A stretch of 64,000 nucleotides of DNA, taken from NCBI GenBank assembly GCA_963422465.1, contig OY730169.1, positions 3,038,001-3,102,000 of the forward strand. Reading direction: 5' to 3'. Positions 46,310-56,376 of the stretch are shown in pieces. The first letter of the stretch is position 1, and every line of letters begins with the position of its first letter. Made by a program: the position numbers and the translations under genes. Under the pieces are notes generated by a model. It saw only the letters and a list, made by a program, of their open reading frames with translations, searched no databases and was not told the origin of the DNA. Origin of the DNA: Lichina pygmaea. Taxonomy: Eukaryota; Ascomycota; Lichinomycetes; Lichinales; Lichinaceae.

Positions 46310-48264
46310 GATTGATTGATTGAATTCCTACACCGTTCTAGCTCTAGTGTATCTAGGCTATGCTGGGTCAACTATAAAATCAGGCTAGGAAAACTCCAAC
46401 GAGTAAAAAAAACCTCTCCCTGCAGCACCTAAGGCAGTGCTATCCTATCGAGTAATCTGTGAAACATGGGGGGTGACTGGCTAGTAGCCAGTTTCCAGCT
46501 GCTCCTGAGCCCAGGAGAACTGCGGAAGGACACCGTGGCGTAGGATCCACGAGGTGAGGGCGGCGGCGGGCCGTGGGCGTGATATCATCACCTGGTAGTC
46601 AGTAGTAGCCGCCGCAGTGTATAAACTGCGGCGTACTCGCTGCAGCCGTGGGCAGTCTAGGATGACATGCTTGGCAGTCTCCCACTGTGCCCCGCAGCTG
46701 CAGGCAGGCGTCGGGAAGCCAGGGACTCGCCGCTTGCAAAGAAAGGCAGCCAGCCTGACCTTACTTGTACGTATCTGCGTTAAGATACTGCTCTGCGCTT
46801 TGGAGAGGCCAGCTCGGAGCCGGAGAGTTGCCCAGTATGGCATCTTGTCCGGCTTCCAATTATCACCACCTCCGGGGTCTGGGTCGAGCAGTTGCACCTG
46901 CGGTTGGGGGCCCCGTGGAGCTTGTGCCATCGTTCCCAGCACCATTGTTCCGACAGCAGGTGGGCTTGCCAAACTGTCCGTGGGTGAGTGCCCGGGGGTG
47001 GGGTGGCTGCTGGGTGGCTGTCAGCCCACGGGGGCAGGCCGAGGCAGCCCTTGGTGGACTCCAGTGCCCGCTGGGGCCAGAGAATTGATTTGGCCCAGCG
47101 GTGCCACACTTGGCCCGGTGAGATATAGGCTTGACAGCGTCGGCCCGGGCACTGGGCAAGTTGGCGCTTGAGCTGTTCGCAGGCCTCCTGGATCTCCGCC
47201 TGGACTCCGGAGACTTCCATCCGGGTGTGTGCCTGTAGTTGTAGCCGTGCCATGTGGGCCCGGAGTGGTGGGACTGCCACCTCACTCTCCAGTTGTTTCC
47301 AGCTGGTAGCCCTGAAGCCACCGGTGACTGCTCGGAGGCAGCGCTGTTGCTGTTGTTCCAGGGCATCGCCGATCCAGTGTCGGTGTGCTGGTCTCAGGAG
47401 GCTATCCAACAGGGTCCACACTGTCACTCCGTAAGTGATAACCGGGCGCACCACTGTGTTGTAGACCAGCCTTGCTTTGTCAAAGGTGGCTCCCCAGGTG
47501 GACCCCGTGATGGCGGAGAGGGCGCGGCTCTGCTGAGTCACCTGTTCCGCTGTGTGCTTCACATGGGGTCCCCAGCGGAGCTTCGAGTCCAGCGCAATGC
47601 CCAGTATGCGGAGGGTCGGCTGTGGAGCCTTGGTGATGCCCTCCAGGCTGACTCCCGCAGTCATGTTAAACCTCTTTGGCGATCAAGTCAGGTGCATTAG
47701 TTCGTACTTGTGCGGGGCAAAGGTGGCTCTGTGGCGGTGGGCCCAGGTGATGCAGCCGCGGTGTACGTGCTCGAGGACCCGGCAGTTGCTCTCTGTGCTG
47801 CTGCCTACGACTAGAATGTTAACATCGTCCACAAAGCCGATGGCCGACACCTTTCCAGTTCCTCGGGCGCAGAAATCCACCAGGTCTTTATTGAAGAATA
47901 GGAACAGGATTGGTGAGACCGGGGACCCCTGTGGTATGCCCGTGGCCACCTGGTGGGTGTCGCTTTGCCATCAGCCCAGGACCAGCGAGGTTCTGCGATC
48001 TGCCAAGAAGCTGGCTGTCCACTTGAGGAGTGCTGTCAGTACGCGGTCTCGCCGGAGGATGTGCAGTAGCCGTTGGTGTGATACATTGGGGAAGGCTGCG
48101 GCCATGTCCAGGCTGAGCAGTGTGGCCACCTTGTCGCGGCCTTGACCCCACGCTGTGTGGATCTGTTCCGTCAGCAGCTCCAGGGCCGTGGTGGTGTTGT
48201 GTTGCCTGCGGCACCCGTGTTGCGCCTGGGGGAGCAGGTTGTAGCGTTCGGCAATGTAGCGGAT
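46310..48264 (-). mobile_element. Inner LINE copy, 5'-truncated, with reverse transcriptase domain
   Basis: A non-LTR retrotransposon of Tad1-like type, inserted on the minus strand in the 3' UTR of the outer copy. Reading from 48264 down, it starts inside the reverse transcriptase (RYIAERYNLLPQAQHGCRRQ, LLSLDMAAAFPNVSHQRLL), continues with GIPQGSPVSPILFLFFNKDL and the catalytic box GFVDDVNIL (47821-47838), then LRILGIALDSKLRWGPHVK, and ends with a zinc knuckle (CSCGAQWETAKHVILDC) and LPQFSWAQEQLETGY. I see no RNase H domain. At least one in-frame stop (after TSLVLG) makes the copy inactive. The 3' UTR ends in an (AATC)n tail at 46310. Target duplication TTATGTGATGATT at 46297-46309 and 48265-48277. 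Confidence 0.92.
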
Positions 48265-48277
48265 TTATGTGATGATT

Positions 48278-48370
48278 ACCTGACCTAGAGGTTTCCTTAC
48301 CAAATCTTGTAGATTCCCAGCATAATCTAGCTTAGCTAGCTTTAGAATAGAGCAGGACTTCAATACAATA
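48278..48370 (+). mobile_element. Outer LINE copy, right part (end of 3' UTR)
   Basis: Continues the outer 3' UTR beyond the inner insertion: ACCTGACCTAGAGGTTTCC, then ATTCCCAGCATAATCTAGC and the terminal TTCAATACAATA. Joined to the left part at the target duplication, the order of blocks equals that of the uninterrupted fragment at 5816-6076. Confidence 0.85.
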
Positions 48371-49015
48371 CAAAACCTCAAGATACTGGAGCCAAGCAAG
48401 CATTACCAGAATTGCCATCTTACACTAGCATGCGGTACCCCATACAACAAACAGACTGTCTTGTGCACACTAACTCTAGGATCAAATGTAGCAAGGAGAT
48501 CAGCTACCTATCTCTCAGGCACGTATGCTCCGTGCATTGTCAGTAGTACCCTCAATGCCAATGAAGAAGCCTTTGATCAGGGGGCTTGCCTTGGATCTTC
48601 TCCAAATGCAAGCGTGAAAACAGTCTCCTGCATGTACAACGTACGGAATTACCTCCTCAATCCACACCTCACCGAGATATAGTCAGCGTCAGAGCAAGGT
48701 AGTTGGTGACTCCCAGATCGTGCACTCTATGTACACACAGAGATGAGACTATTATCTACGGATCTACGAAGCTTGCGGTTGACCATCTCGTCTAGGTCTT
48801 GGTCACCCTTAGCCATCCTTTCGGCCTGCTTCTAACTATATGGAGGAACACAAATCGGAGAGGAGATTTTCATTCTGGTATCGGTCTAATGTACAAGGAT
48901 TATGGTGTCCGAAGACCGCGGTTGGCAGCGTTCTGCCTGTCGAGCAAGGTGATTGCCTGTCAGTAAACGATATCCCACCCGCCCTTCCCTACGGATCCTT
49001 CGGACCGTCCTATTC
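48371..49015. other. Spacer between LINE block and YTH gene
   Basis: No gene visible; presumed 3' untranslated sequence of the YTH gene on the right. Confidence 0.45.
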
Positions 49016-51454
49016 TCATTCCGTCTTTTCTGGCTTCTTGACAGCCGCCCAGGCGCTGTGCTCCTTCGCTCGGGGTGTCTGGTCGTGCGGCTGGTTCTTC
49101 CGCGCCTGAGCGTTGGCAGATTCCTCGGGCTTCCTTCGAGACTGGTCCGCCGCCGTGGCCAGTCTGCTGTTGTCATGATAGGAAGCAGCCGCGGGTCCAG
49201 GGACGGCACGGCGATACCCGGCCGCGCTCGCGCCTGCTCTAGTGCTGCCCTTATGACTCCCCGGGGTCGGCTTAAACGGACGTTTGGAAGTCTCCGGAGG
49301 GCCAAAAGATCTCGGGCCAGCACCTTCGCGCAGGTGAGCGAACCTCTTGTTGATTTGATTGCGGAACCAATGCGGTGAGCGATCGATCAAGCTGGGCCCT
49401 CTTGGCTGGCGCAGGTATACCATGACGGTTTCACGGGCCACGTCGGGATTGATGCGACAGGAATCGCGCATGCAGGTGACTGGCTCCATCTGATTGTCTG
49501 GGTCGAGCAGATGGCTAAAGGCAGCAAAGCTGGCGTCCTTGACCATGATCCAGTGAACGGTATAGTGACCTCCTGGGTTGGGCGATGACCAGATATTGGT
49601 GACGGCTTGGGGATAACACGGGCCAATCATCTCTGCCAGGCCGCAGAATTTCCCACTGCTGCCGACCGAAAACAAAAGCAGCATTCTAGAGCCTTGCTTC
49701 CTCTTCCCGAAGGCCTTGTGGAGCCGCTCGTTCCCATCCTTGCTCGAGCTCCAGATGCCACTATCGATAGAAGCGCGGACATCTATTTCGCTGCCTGGTT
49801 TGATCATGTACACGATGTAGTCATCGAGCCACGGGATCTGCTCGGCTGTAAGTTCCTCGCCAGCCCACCTTGGAAATTGGTCGGGAGCAGGTCTGGTCTG
49901 CACAAAAGTGTTCTCCGTTCGCTTATGAGCCGGCGTTGCTCTCGGCATCTCCATCTTATGTGCGGTATAAAGCTCTTTGGATTTCGAACCAGAGATATTT
50001 GACGCTTCACTGGGTGTTTTGAGTTCTGGAATTGGATTCCACGCCGGAGTTGGTTGTACCATTGTGGGTTGCGGTAGGTCCTGGGACGGCTGCTCACCTA
50101 AACCGGCAAAGATACGAGGGTGAAACGGCTGAGCCTCTGCAGACAGCATGAGAGCGAGTGCGGGTAGATGAGCCGGAGGAAGCTGCCAAGTTTCCGCGGG
50201 TGCAGAAACCACGGCTTGATGCCCAGGGGCAGGGCCATTGGACAGCCCTCCACTTGAAGCACGGCGGAGCTGATCCTCATAAACCAGCCTGTACGCTTCA
50301 GCGAGCCTGTGACCGGTATCTTCGGGCGCACCTTGGTTCTCGCCAAGCGGAAAGGAAGACAGTGACTGATAGAGTGTCGAGTCGGAGACAGGTGGGATCG
50401 GCGGAATCAGCTGAATCGACGGAATTGGCGGAAACGACGGAATCGGCGGAATCGGCGGTATCGGCGGCGCTGGCAGAAAGGATGGTTGCTCTGGCTGTAC
50501 GTAAGGCAGGCCATACCCTGTAGGAAGATAGAACGTCGTGCCAGCATCTTGAGCAAAGTTTGCGTCGGGAACAGGTTGCACTGCTGACGTATTGCTGTCT
50601 GCGGGCTGAAATTGAGTTGTTGCATCCTCTTCACCCCTATCAGGCGTCTCTTCGTAGAAGTTGAGAGGAGCCGCCTGTGGACCCCAAAAGTAGCCGGATT
50701 CGACGGGCGCTACAGTCGGGCCCAGCGAGCTTGGCTCGGGGGGATCTGCCAAGAGTAAGGCCTGCAGATCCGGCCCTAGACAATATTCCGCCTCAGATGG
50801 GTCGTAATCAAGCTCTCTCCAATCAACTTGGCTCGAAATGGTTTGCTCGGCTCTCCAGTCAGACTCGCTCGCTACGGGCTGTGTAGCTTCAAGGGTCTGG
50901 TGGACAGGGCCACGTTCGCCAGCCATCGGGCGAGACGGCCCGGTTGGGATGCCGCAGTCCGGAACCGCCAGCCACCAGTCATACGTTTTCCTGGCTGCGG
51001 TGGGCAGCATAGGCACGTCATCCTGACCATTGGGCGTCGAGGCGCTGTCGTGAGGCCAGATCATGAAGCTGTCTTCTTCGGAGCCCTCGGGGTTCTAAAA
51101 AGGCATTGTTAACTTTGTTCTCCAAACAGGGGGAACTATGTGTCACGTGACTGCTCTTCAGAGAGCACGGAGAACCTACCAGGTCATCGTTCGAGAATCT
51201 CTGTTGATCCAGTGGAGAAGGATGAAAACCATCTATGTCCTGCTCGTCTGCTTGCCCAAAGGAACTTGGTTCGGTAGCTGAATTGGGTGGACTTGGCAGC
51301 AGCTCAGGTTCATCACGGAATTCTCCGGGATGGTGAGATTCAGCCACGGGGCTCAACTCAGGGGGCAGGCAAGCCTGTGGTGTCCGATTAGGGTCAGTGA
51401 TATGAAGAGGGCGTTTGCCAGGAAAGACCTTACCGGAGGTAGATTAGACGCCAT
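49016..51454 (-). CDS. YTH-domain protein (m6A RNA reader)
   Basis: Exons 51454-51434 (seven codons), 51374-51180 and 51094-49016 join in phase 0 across introns of 59 and 85 nt to 764 residues. The YTH domain lies at about 493-640: DDYIVYMIKPGSEIDV, IDSGIWSSSKDGNERLHKAF, MLLLFSVGSSGKFCGLAEM, NIWSSPNPGGHYTVHWIMVK, then a block ending in VMVYLRQ. The tryptophans of GIWSSS (about 518) and NIWSSP (about 575) stand where the family has its m6A aromatic cage. The N-terminal two thirds are Pro/Gln/Ser-rich and disordered, with an Ile-Pro-Pro repeat (IPPIPPIPSFPPIPSI) near 210; the tail is basic. Readers of this kind control stability or translation of methylated mRNA. The tiny first exon (MASNLPP) is supported by a clean GTAAGG donor. 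Family is firm, target inferred. Confidence 0.9.
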
Positions 51455-52871
51455 CTCTTAGCTGTACTAACGTGACCCCGCTACACCCATTTGACAAGCC
51501 TGTAGGTACGGTATGCTAAGCTCCTCAAGACCCGTTGTACTGATTTCGGAGGGAGAAAGGATGTCTCGGGGCGCTTCAAAGTCCCAAGGACTTTCCCGAG
51601 ACAATCCGTGTTCACGTCGGCAGTCCCCCTCCAGCTTCCTCAGGATTTTTATGCCGACGTGCGCTGCGACGAAGCCACGGCCGATATGGGTCCTGCTTCT
51701 TGATAAAGGTCCTCTCCTCTTGCGACTTATCTTTACCCGTTCCCCCGATGAAGAGCTCCGTATGGGAGGATAGCTCTGGGAGTCGCAGCAGTCTTTCGGC
51801 CAGCGGCTAGGCCTCGGCGGACAAAGTTGTTGATCTGTTCGGATACTTAGCACTTGCCGTTGGTCAACGCCGGTCATGACGCACCTGTGACAGCCGCAAA
51901 TACTTACCTCTAGTACACACCTCGTTCCGTGTATCTTGAAACAGAGAAGACTTGAGTTCCGGCTCTTTGAATTGCCGACCTCGATCCTGACTTTCTTGTG
52001 ATCGATCAGGAACAGGGGTTGATGAGAGTACCAGCAGGGCTTTGTGTGTTCGGGGAATGTTCCTCTTCGGGGGATCTTGTTGATGGCTCTACCTCAAAGA
52101 GAGCTGCGTCTCTGACCGCCTGAGTATGACGACGTGGGGGTCACAGCTCGCACGGACTCTCTGTGAGTCTATCCGGGATATCAGGACACTAGAGACAAAT
52201 TTATTGCTGCCGTTGGAATTGCCGTCTTCTGGAAGCCAGTGACCACGGATGCTGGATAGCTAGAAGATCCACCTTATTAGCTGACAGGGTATCTTCTCGG
52301 AGCGCATCAACGTTGACTATAGAGCAGCCCTTTGTAGGGAAAGCCGACTCCCACCCCCTCAGATCCGGTCGCGAGAGGGTTAGAGCTGAAGATGGAACAG
52401 ACAATGAAACCAAGAACAGACGCCCGCAGACAAACAGAAAGTATACGAGCAGCATCTTGGCATCTGGAATACGTAAACAGGCCAAACGCACCTTCTTGAA
52501 TGCAGAGGCTAAAAGCTGGAGAAGCCAACAAGCCGTTTCCTTCCCTCATTCAAAGAGTAGCAGATTTCCTTTGGTCCCCGGAGTGACGGAGCAAGATGCT
52601 CATGCTAGAAACGGCCGAGACAGTCTCATGTCAGTTTGGGGAATATCAAGGGGTGGCGAGCGCCCTCGACAGACGGTAGCGGGCTTGGAGGAGTCGAGAA
52701 GCGTTGCAGATGGATCTCTGCGGTTGGGTGCCCCCTATAGCAGAGTGCTCCGATATACCTCAACGGCTGTGGTTGACAACGATTTGCTAGATCGGATGGC
52801 GAATGTGCAGAGGTAAAGAGTAAACAAGGAGGTTGGATTTCAGAGGGAAAATGTGGTTCAATTCGTCTTAT
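51455..52871. other. Intergenic region, function not seen
   Basis: About 1.4 kb upstream of the YTH gene. The plus-strand frame 52313-52816 (167 residues) has no recognisable domain and an unbiased composition; I do not call it a gene. The right part would be 3' sequence of the minus-strand candidate at 52.9 kb. Confidence 0.4.
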
Positions 52872-53928
52872 TTATCTCCTGCGCTTAGTCGTCGTCGCTG
52901 AGTCGTTATCGCCAGCCACGTTTCCGGTTGTGTCCATGAACTTTCGCCATCCAGAGTCCGAGAAAACCAGTGCATAAACAAGGCACAAGGTCAAGTCCTC
53001 CACCACAATGGCGTCGAGCCTGCGTGGGTAGTGTGTTCCTCCGTTGAAGAGGAACAAGTGCCAGGTCCTCATGAGCTATTCAGCATATGGGCAGATTCAC
53101 GAAATTAAAAGTGCAATACGAGACGGCACTGATGTTCTGACGCAGCTGCTCTTCTCAAGGGCAGAGCAGTAATTGCAAGGCAGAGCAATAAGAGACATAA
53201 TGGAATCTCCAGGGTCATGACTGGAGAAGGAGCAATCAGAGCGCAGATCAAATATGAGATTGTCTTTCGGAAAACTTGATATCAAGATCCTGGCCCTCCC
53301 GCTGCAGACTGCCATGAGAGTCTTGTGTTCTTTGGAAGTCATCCAGGTAGTACCACATATGCTGAGGCCTGTCAGTCCCAAAAGGATGATATCTCCCGCG
53401 AATGCCTCTTTCATTTGTGGCCATGGTCGTTGTGCTGACCACACTGAATTCAACAGAGGCAATGGGTATCCATAGCGCTGACAACATAGATATAATGACT
53501 CCGATTCTTGGAGCGTGGCACATGGAGAGCCTATCAAGATTGTTATTGTCCAAGAGATAACCGTTCTTGTTTTGTTCCCAGTTGGCTTCAAGAGATCCAT
53601 TTGTCTTCATATCGATGTAATCAGAAGGCCAGGTTCCATTCAAAAAGGCTCGATCGAACTGCCTTTCAACCGAGAGCTCTGGCACGGCCTCATCAAGGGA
53701 CGCAGAAACAACGTATGTATGAGAAAACATCCACTGGGCATCTAACATATCACCCCGGACGGAGACAGCCAACAATCCTTCAGCACTTCCATCTGTTCGT
53801 CCGACTTCGGCGTTGAAGAAACCTTTCCGCACGTCGTGACAGATGGCACGTGCAGCCCGGGCAGTGGCATGGTCTGCAGGGGTGCGGCTGTCGTCTGCCG
53901 TACGGTACCGTAGCCGCTGGCCTGCCAT
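52872..53928 (-). CDS. Unresolved multi-exon gene candidate with membrane spans
   Basis: I do not recognise it and cannot place the splice sites with confidence. The first frame (Met 53928) runs to 53248 and reads like a soluble domain (GFFNAEVGRTDGSAEGLLAV, LLAVSVRGDMLDAQWMFSHT, NGTWPSDYIDMKTNGSLEAN), followed by the hydrophobic IGVIISMLSALWIPIASVEF. Further hydrophobic stretches occur in other frames downstream (AFAGDIILLGLTGLSICGT; LEIPLCLLLLCLAITALPL), and a final frame at 53072-52872 begins MRTWHLFLFNGGTHYPRRLD. This alternation of frames, each with one protein-like stretch, suggests three or four exons of a membrane protein in which an N-terminal extracellular domain precedes four spans. 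NGT and NGS sites in the first part fit secretion. Confidence 0.4.
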
Positions 53929-54209
53929 TACGGTAAGCGCGTCTGTCGCGCTTGTGGCTCGTGCAGATGATCTAAGCCTTTGCAGCGATACTTTGGTAAT
54001 CCGTATCGGGATTTGCTATCCCATACCGTACCATATTGGAAAGCGCAGGGAAAAGGAAAGAGCGAAAGCCGTTGCTTTTCCCAAGTGCTACAGTACCCCT
54101 ATCCAGCTTCGTGTTTACCGCCGAGCACCTTTAACACACTGTCACGACCGTCTATCAGTTCCGCAATTGCTGCTGGACGCTCTGCTGCGCATCGATCGCA
54201 AGCAGGAGG

Positions 54210-55757
54210 ATGGCAACACCAAGGTGGTCTAATGCGGCGCCGGTGCCGACATGGTTTGGGCTTCCTATCAAGCATGTGTCGTTGGTGACGGTAATTCCGG
54301 ATTGACTGCCCCTGTCAGCAGGCTTGGAGGGCGTGGAAGGCTAACATGGTTGAATCGGCAGTTGACTCTCCAGAACTCGATGTTGATACTGGTAGGGACG
54401 AGCCACTTCGCCCAGGCCGCTCGTGGCAGTCAGGGCGGCCAGGCTGACGAGATCTGTTGAATCTAGACGATGCACTATTCTCGAACCATGCCTTTGGTCG
54501 ACGGCCAACGGTTTCACACGTCAACCGCGGTCCTGTTGAACGAAGTCATGAAACTCGCGGTCTGCTTGACCTTGTCTCTCTACGACATCTCTCGTAATTT
54601 GCCGCCGTCGACGCCGGCGAGCATCCTCTTTGCGGCGCTTTTCGATGGGGTGTTCACGGCCGATTGCTGGAAGCTTGCAATTCCCGCTAGCCTCTACACT
54701 CTGCAAAACACCCTTCAATATGTGGCGGTCAGCAATCTCAGCGCTGCAACGTTCCAGGTTACCTACCAGCTGAAAATTCTCACAACGGCTCTCTTCAGCG
54801 TTACCTTGCTGGGACGGCACCTATCGGCTCGCAAATGGGCGTCGCTCCTCTTGTTGACCCTAGGTGTTGCCATCGTTCAGTTGCCGTCGCAGACCCCGTT
54901 GGAGTATTCTTCCCACAAGGAGTCGTCATCTCGCATATATGTGCCTCGGTCGCTCGATGACGTCAGAGGCTTCGGCAAGGCCGCAGCACGCCTGGTCAGA
55001 CGGTCCGCTACCTACGAAGGCATCCAAGAGGATATCAAGCTGGCGCAGCCGCAGATGAATGGCACGGTAGGCCTCGCCGCCGTCGTGGTCGCATGCATCC
55101 TCTCCGGAGCCGCCGGTGTCTACTTCGAAAAGGTCCTCAAAGATTCCAAGACGGCGTTGTGGGTTCGAAACGTCCAGCTGTCTTTCTTCTCTCTGTTCCC
55201 AGCATTCTTCATCGGCGTCTGCATGAAAGACGGGGCCGAGATTGCGCGGACCGGCTTTTTCAACGGCTACAACTGGGTGGTATGGACTGCAATAGTGTTC
55301 CAGGCCTCGGGCGGCGTCGTCGTGGCTCTCTGCGTCAACTACGCCGATAACATTGCCAAGAACTTTGCAACGAGCATCAGCATCCTTGTCAGCGCTCTAG
55401 CCAGCGTGTGGTTCTTTGACTTCCGCATCACCAGCAATGTGGGTCGTCCCAGCCGAGCCCGGGTCGACGAGGCTGAAGCTCTGATCGATTTCCTCTTAGT
55501 TTATTTTCGGCACCGCTCTCGTCGTCTTTGCCACCTATCTATACAGCAGACGTGAAGCGCCGAGGCCGGCGCCGATCAACATTGCCGAGTACGAGAAGAC
55601 CACCATCGAGCGCAACACCCGCTACGACGATCACCTCACGCCACCCAATCCTCTGAGATCCGACAAGGCCCTTTCGACGTCGCGGCCAAACTCACCCACG
55701 AGGCATCATTCGCGAGTAGCATCTGGGAGGTCCAAGTTTTCAAAGAGGCAGGAGTAG
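54210..55757 (+). CDS. UDP-galactose-type nucleotide-sugar transporter (SLC35A family)
   Basis: Exons 54210-54290, 54362-54391 (ten codons), 54467-55438 and 55500-55757 join in phase 0 (introns 70, 75 and 61 nt) to 446 residues. The family exchanges a nucleotide sugar for the corresponding nucleoside monophosphate across the Golgi membrane. Landmarks: LTLQNSMLILTMHYSR over the first two junctions, FHTSTAVLLNEVMKLAVCLT, LQNTLQYVAVSNLSAATFQV, YQLKILTTALFSV, GVYFEKVLKDSKTALWVRN, and NYADNIAKNFATSISILVSA. About ten hydrophobic spans are visible. Between spans there is a 45-residue cytoplasmic insert (around SLDDVRGFGKAAARLVRRSA) and a Ser/Arg-rich tail of about 65 residues. The first frame alone (Met 54473 or so) would lack the first span. 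UDP-galactose is the most likely cargo from similarity to fungal Gms1-like proteins; UDP-GlcNAc is not excluded. Confidence 0.9.
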
Positions 55758-56376
55758 CGTTTGATGACTTGTTCTGGCGGCCTGGCGATGACTAGGATAA
55801 CCGTCGCTGGCGTCAGAGATAACGAATTGGGCGGCATTAGATGGCGTTTAGCAGCGTTGACGGTGATGGGTCTGGCCCGGATGGAGCGTACACCGATCGA
55901 AGCGTCCCCTACCCAGACGGACTCCCTCCACCGATGGCGCAGAAAGGCCCGCTTTCGAACCCCCATTGAGATACCAGGTCTGTGGCGAGACGAATGCCAT
56001 TGTATGTACTGAAGCCCTACACGTGCCCGTGACTACCTTGCATAGGCTTGAAAACAGGAATTGGGATACGAAGCTATGAGTCGTAGATACTCGAAGGCTG
56101 AGCAAGAGCCTTGAGAGGCTGGAGCTTTTTGTCAATCACCCAGATCGCAATTCATTCCTATGAACCCGTCCATACGGTGTCCCGTCTCTTTTCTGCACCG
56201 AAGAAATTTTTACGAGCCGATGGAAAGAGACTGTCGAGACCCCATCATCACTTACGACCTGCGAAAGCAGCTCATCCCCATACCAAGTTTGAATCTTGAA
56301 GCCTTACGAAGCCGCCAATTCTTCACATTCAGTAGCTTCATGGTTCAATCATACTTGGCTATATGGCTCGCATAAA
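55758..56376. other. Spacer upstream of MER3
   Basis: No gene visible; 3' region of the transporter gene and promoter of MER3. Confidence 0.45.

Noticed and set aside
45401-48379. Direct repeat ACAAAACCTC at 45401-45410 and 48370-48379 as target duplication of the outer LINE
   Set aside because: The sequence from 45411 to about 45690 does not resemble the LINE, so the left repeat is not at the element border; a 10-bp match over this distance may be chance.
52313-52816. Plus-strand frame of 167 residues
   Set aside because: No recognisable domain, signal peptide or intron support; its length is within what occurs by chance in GC-rich DNA.
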